Shown here piece by piece: positions 5,023-6,754 of a stretch of 6,754 bases of DNA. The position numbers and the translations under genes are program-made. Under the pieces are notes generated by a model. The model was not told where the DNA came from, searched no databases, and saw nothing but the letters and a program-made list of their open reading frames with translations. This DNA comes from Clostridia bacterium (GTDB taxonomy: Bacteria > Bacillota > Clostridia > Oscillospirales > Acutalibacteraceae), in assembly GCA_017381395.1 (NCBI GenBank), contig JAFOCH010000147.1:1-6754 (forward strand). Direction: 5' to 3'. Each line of letters starts with the position of its first letter. Position 1 is the first letter of the stretch.

Positions 5023-6306
5023 TTACTTTACCTCGATTTTTTCTTTGCCACCCATATAGGGACGCAGTGCCACCGGAATATTAACACTTCCGTCGGCGTT
5101 CAGATTGTTTTCGAGGAATGCGATGAGCATTCTCGGCGGAGCAACTACTGTGTTATTAAGTGTGTGAGCGAGGTATGTGCCATTTTCGCCCTTTACACGA
5201 ATTTTAAGACGGCGTGCCTGAGCGTCACCGAGATTCGAGCAGCTACCAACCTCAAAATACTTTTTCTGTCTGGGAGACCAGGCCTCAACGTCGATCGACT
5301 TTACCTTCAGGTCGGCAAGGTCGCCCGAGCAGCATTCGAGTGTACGTACCGGGATATCGAGCGAACGGAAAAGGTCAACCGTATTCTTCCACAGCTGGTC
5401 AAACCAGTAGGGAGAATCCTCCGGCTTACAAACGACAATCATTTCCTGCTTTTCAAACTGGTGGATACGATAAACGCCACGCTCCTCTATTCCGTGAGCG
5501 CCCTTTTCCTTTCTGAAACAGGGTGAATAGCTTGTCAGCGTGTAGGGGAGTGCCTCCTCCTTGTTAACCGTGTCGATGAATTTACCAATCATGGAATGTT
5601 CACTTGTGCCGATTAAATAGAGGTCCTCGCCCTCAATTTTATACATCATGGCGTCCATTTCGGCGAAGCTCATAACGCCGGTAACTACGTTTGAGCGAAT
5701 CATATAGGGCGGAATGCAGTAGGTAAATCCGCGGTCAATCATAAAGTCACGCGCATACGAAATTACAGCCGAGTGCAAACGTGCAATATCGCCCATCAGG
5801 TAGTAAAATCCGTTTCCTGCAACCTTTCTGGCGCTGTCGAGGTCGATTCCGTCAAAGGTTTCCATGATTTCGGAATGGTAGGGAATTTCATAATCGGGGA
5901 CAATCGGCTCGCCGAACTTCTCTACCTCCACGTTTTCGCTGTCGTCCTTACCAATCGGTACCGACGGATCGATAATCTGCGGAATGGTCATCATAACTGT
6001 CTTGAGCTTTTCTTCAAGCTCACGCTCGATTTCTTCCAATTCTGCCAAACGAGCGGCGTTTGCGGCAACCTGCTTCTTTGCTTCCTCTGCCTCGTCCTTT
6101 TTGCCCTGAGCCATCAGTGCGCCAATCTGCTTCGAAATCTTGTTTCTCGTTGCGCGAAGCTCGTCGGCTTCCTTTATAGCGGCGCGGAAAGAAGCGTCAA
6201 GCTCGATTGCCTCGTCAACGAGGGGAAGCTTGTGCTCCTGGAATTTGTTTCGCATATTCTCCCTAACGATTTCGGGATTTTCTCTTAAAAATTTAATGTC
6301 AATCAT
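5023..6306 (-). CDS. serS: Seryl-tRNA synthetase
   Basis: The 427-residue class II synthetase charges tRNA-Ser (and tRNA-Sec where present) with serine. The N-terminal helical hairpin that grips the tRNA long variable arm spans about 28-108, rich in Glu, Lys and Ala heptads. In the catalytic core, TSE (234-236) is the equivalent of the usual TxE substrate loop. Motif 2 is FRKEKGAHG (264-272) with Arg265 and continues to RIHQFEKQEM (280-289). FEVGSCSNLGDAQARRLKIR (351-370) and HTLNNTVVAPPRMLIAFLEN (381-400) form the region leading into motif 3, with R392 as the invariant Arg. This carries NNTVVAPPR where the common bacterial form has NGSGLAVGR, so it belongs to a less usual SerRS subgroup. The start is supported by GGAAGG at 6315-6320. 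The gap from parB is 15 bases, so the genes are co-transcribed; there is no room for a T-box. Confidence 0.96.
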   Translation of the reverse strand: MIDIKFLRENPEIVRENMRNKFQEHKLPLVDEAIELDASFRAAIKEADELRATRNKISKQIGALMAQGKKDEAEEAKKQVAANAARLAELEEIERELEEKLKTVMMTIPQIIDPSVPIGKDDSENVEVEKFGEPIVPDYEIPYHSEIMETFDGIDLDSARKVAGNGFYYLMGDIARLHSAVISYARDFMIDRGFTYCIPPYMIRSNVVTGVMSFAEMDAMMYKIEGEDLYLIGTSEHSMIGKFIDTVNKEEALPYTLTSYSPCFRKEKGAHGIEERGVYRIHQFEKQEMIVVCKPEDSPYWFDQLWKNTVDLFRSLDIPVRTLECCSGDLADLKVKSIDVEAWSPRQKKYFEVGSCSNLGDAQARRLKIRVKGENGTYLAHTLNNTVVAPPRMLIAFLENNLNADGSVNIPVALRPYMGGKEKIEVK

Positions 6307-6321
6307 GGTTTTTACCTTCCT

Positions 6322-6754
6322 TTATTCTTTTCCCGCAAGGAGATTTGCGATGGCCGTAAGGTCGTCCTTGCCGTAAAATTCAATCATTAAAACGCCCTTT
6401 TTCTCGGTTCCGTCGACCTTTATCTTTCGGCCGAGCGAGTTTTTAAGCGCGATTTCTGTTTCTTTAAAGAATGGGTTTGCCTTTGTCTGCTTTTTGCCCG
6501 ATTTCTTTTCGCTTTGTTGCTTTGAAAGGGCCTCGATCGCTCTTACTGTCGCGCCTTTGAGCGCCATTTCGACGGCAAGTCGGCGTGTCGATTCGTCAAG
6601 CGGAATCATTGCCCTTGCGTGACCGACCGAAATATCTCCCGCCGAAACGAGAGCCAGCGTTTCCTCATCGAGAGAGAGCAGTCGCAGTGCATTTGCTACA
6701 ACCGGACGCGATTTTCCGACCGTTTCGGCAACCTGCTCCTGAGTCAGCTCGTAG
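6322..6754 (-). CDS. parB: ParB/Spo0J chromosome partitioning protein, N-terminus outside window
   Basis: The frame is open from the right edge (first full codon 6753-6751) for 143 codons to TAA 6324-6322, so an internal ATG at 6609 is not the start. The visible part begins in the helix-turn-helix: LTQEQVAETVGKSRPVVANA, then LRLLSL and a GDISVGHARAMIPL block, all strongly conserved in ParB. A basic linker with KSGKKQTK follows. The C-terminal dimerisation domain has LKNSLGRKIKVDG and KGVLMIEFYGKDDLTAIANLL. The missing N-terminal portion should hold the CTP-binding domain. ParB loads at parS sites near the origin, spreads as a CTP clamp and recruits SMC; parA (soj) probably lies just outside to the right. 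serS follows after 15 bases. Confidence 0.96.
   Translation of the reverse strand, partial: YELTQEQVAETVGKSRPVVANALRLLSLDEETLALVSAGDISVGHARAMIPLDESTRRLAVEMALKGATVRAIEALSKQQSEKKSGKKQTKANPFFKETEIALKNSLGRKIKVDGTEKKGVLMIEFYGKDDLTAIANLLAGKE

Noticed and set aside
4725..5084. Plus-strand open frames over the serS and membrane protein genes
   Set aside because: They lie opposite well-supported coding regions, lack ribosome binding sites and have low-complexity products.
6322..6609. A 95-residue stand-alone protein starting at the ATG near 6609
   Set aside because: The frame stays open to the window edge and encodes the conserved ParB helix-turn-helix upstream of that ATG, which is an internal methionine.

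Overview
The window is a chromosomal replication-origin neighbourhood from a low-GC Gram-positive bacterium, most likely an anaerobic Clostridia of the gut type. Three things point there: the gene set (parB, serS, dnaA, dnaN, yaaA), strong GGAGG-type ribosome binding sites with AT-rich spacers, and a REP-like intergenic element of a kind I remember from gut Clostridia. The exact genus cannot be read from the sequence. Every gene lies on the minus strand, so transcription runs from right to left. I see no plus-strand gene.

Layout in the direction of transcription. The 3' part of parB (6754-6322) is followed after 15 bases by serS (6306-5023). Then come a two-helix membrane protein of unknown function (4939-4382, start moved to an internal ATG with a perfect SD) and a lipoprotein resembling the DUF3298/RsiV extracellular domain (4338-3556). 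A strong intrinsic terminator (3537-3491) closes this unit. A 570-base AT-rich intergenic region follows. It holds a REP-like GC-rich element, an A/T-tract stretch, a convincing extended -10 promoter for dnaA, a leader palindrome and a set of A-tract/GTRYTG/T-tract repeats. Then come dnaA (2920-1613), a 321-base gap carrying what looks like the origin-unwinding site, dnaN (1291-188), and an S4-domain yaaA that overlaps dnaN by 4 bases and runs off the window.

The most interesting part is the dnaA-dnaN gap. It has the order expected of the Bacillus-type basal unwinding system: boxes, a short GC spacer, TAG trinucleotides (DnaA-trios), then an AT-rich tract. It has no canonical TTATNCACA box. 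Instead an octamer, TGTTAAAG, occurs five times exactly, with three close variants, some as abutting 8-bp tandems. By hand alignment, the DnaA encoded next door has substitutions at several residues that contact bases in the E. coli DnaA-box complex. Together these suggest a lineage in which DnaA and its box have diverged jointly while the trio-based unwinding element stayed recognisable. That is an inference to be tested.

Functionally the window joins initiation (DnaA, origin), elongation (sliding clamp DnaN), origin segregation (ParB) and translation (SerRS). Two envelope proteins of unknown role sit between the two blocks.
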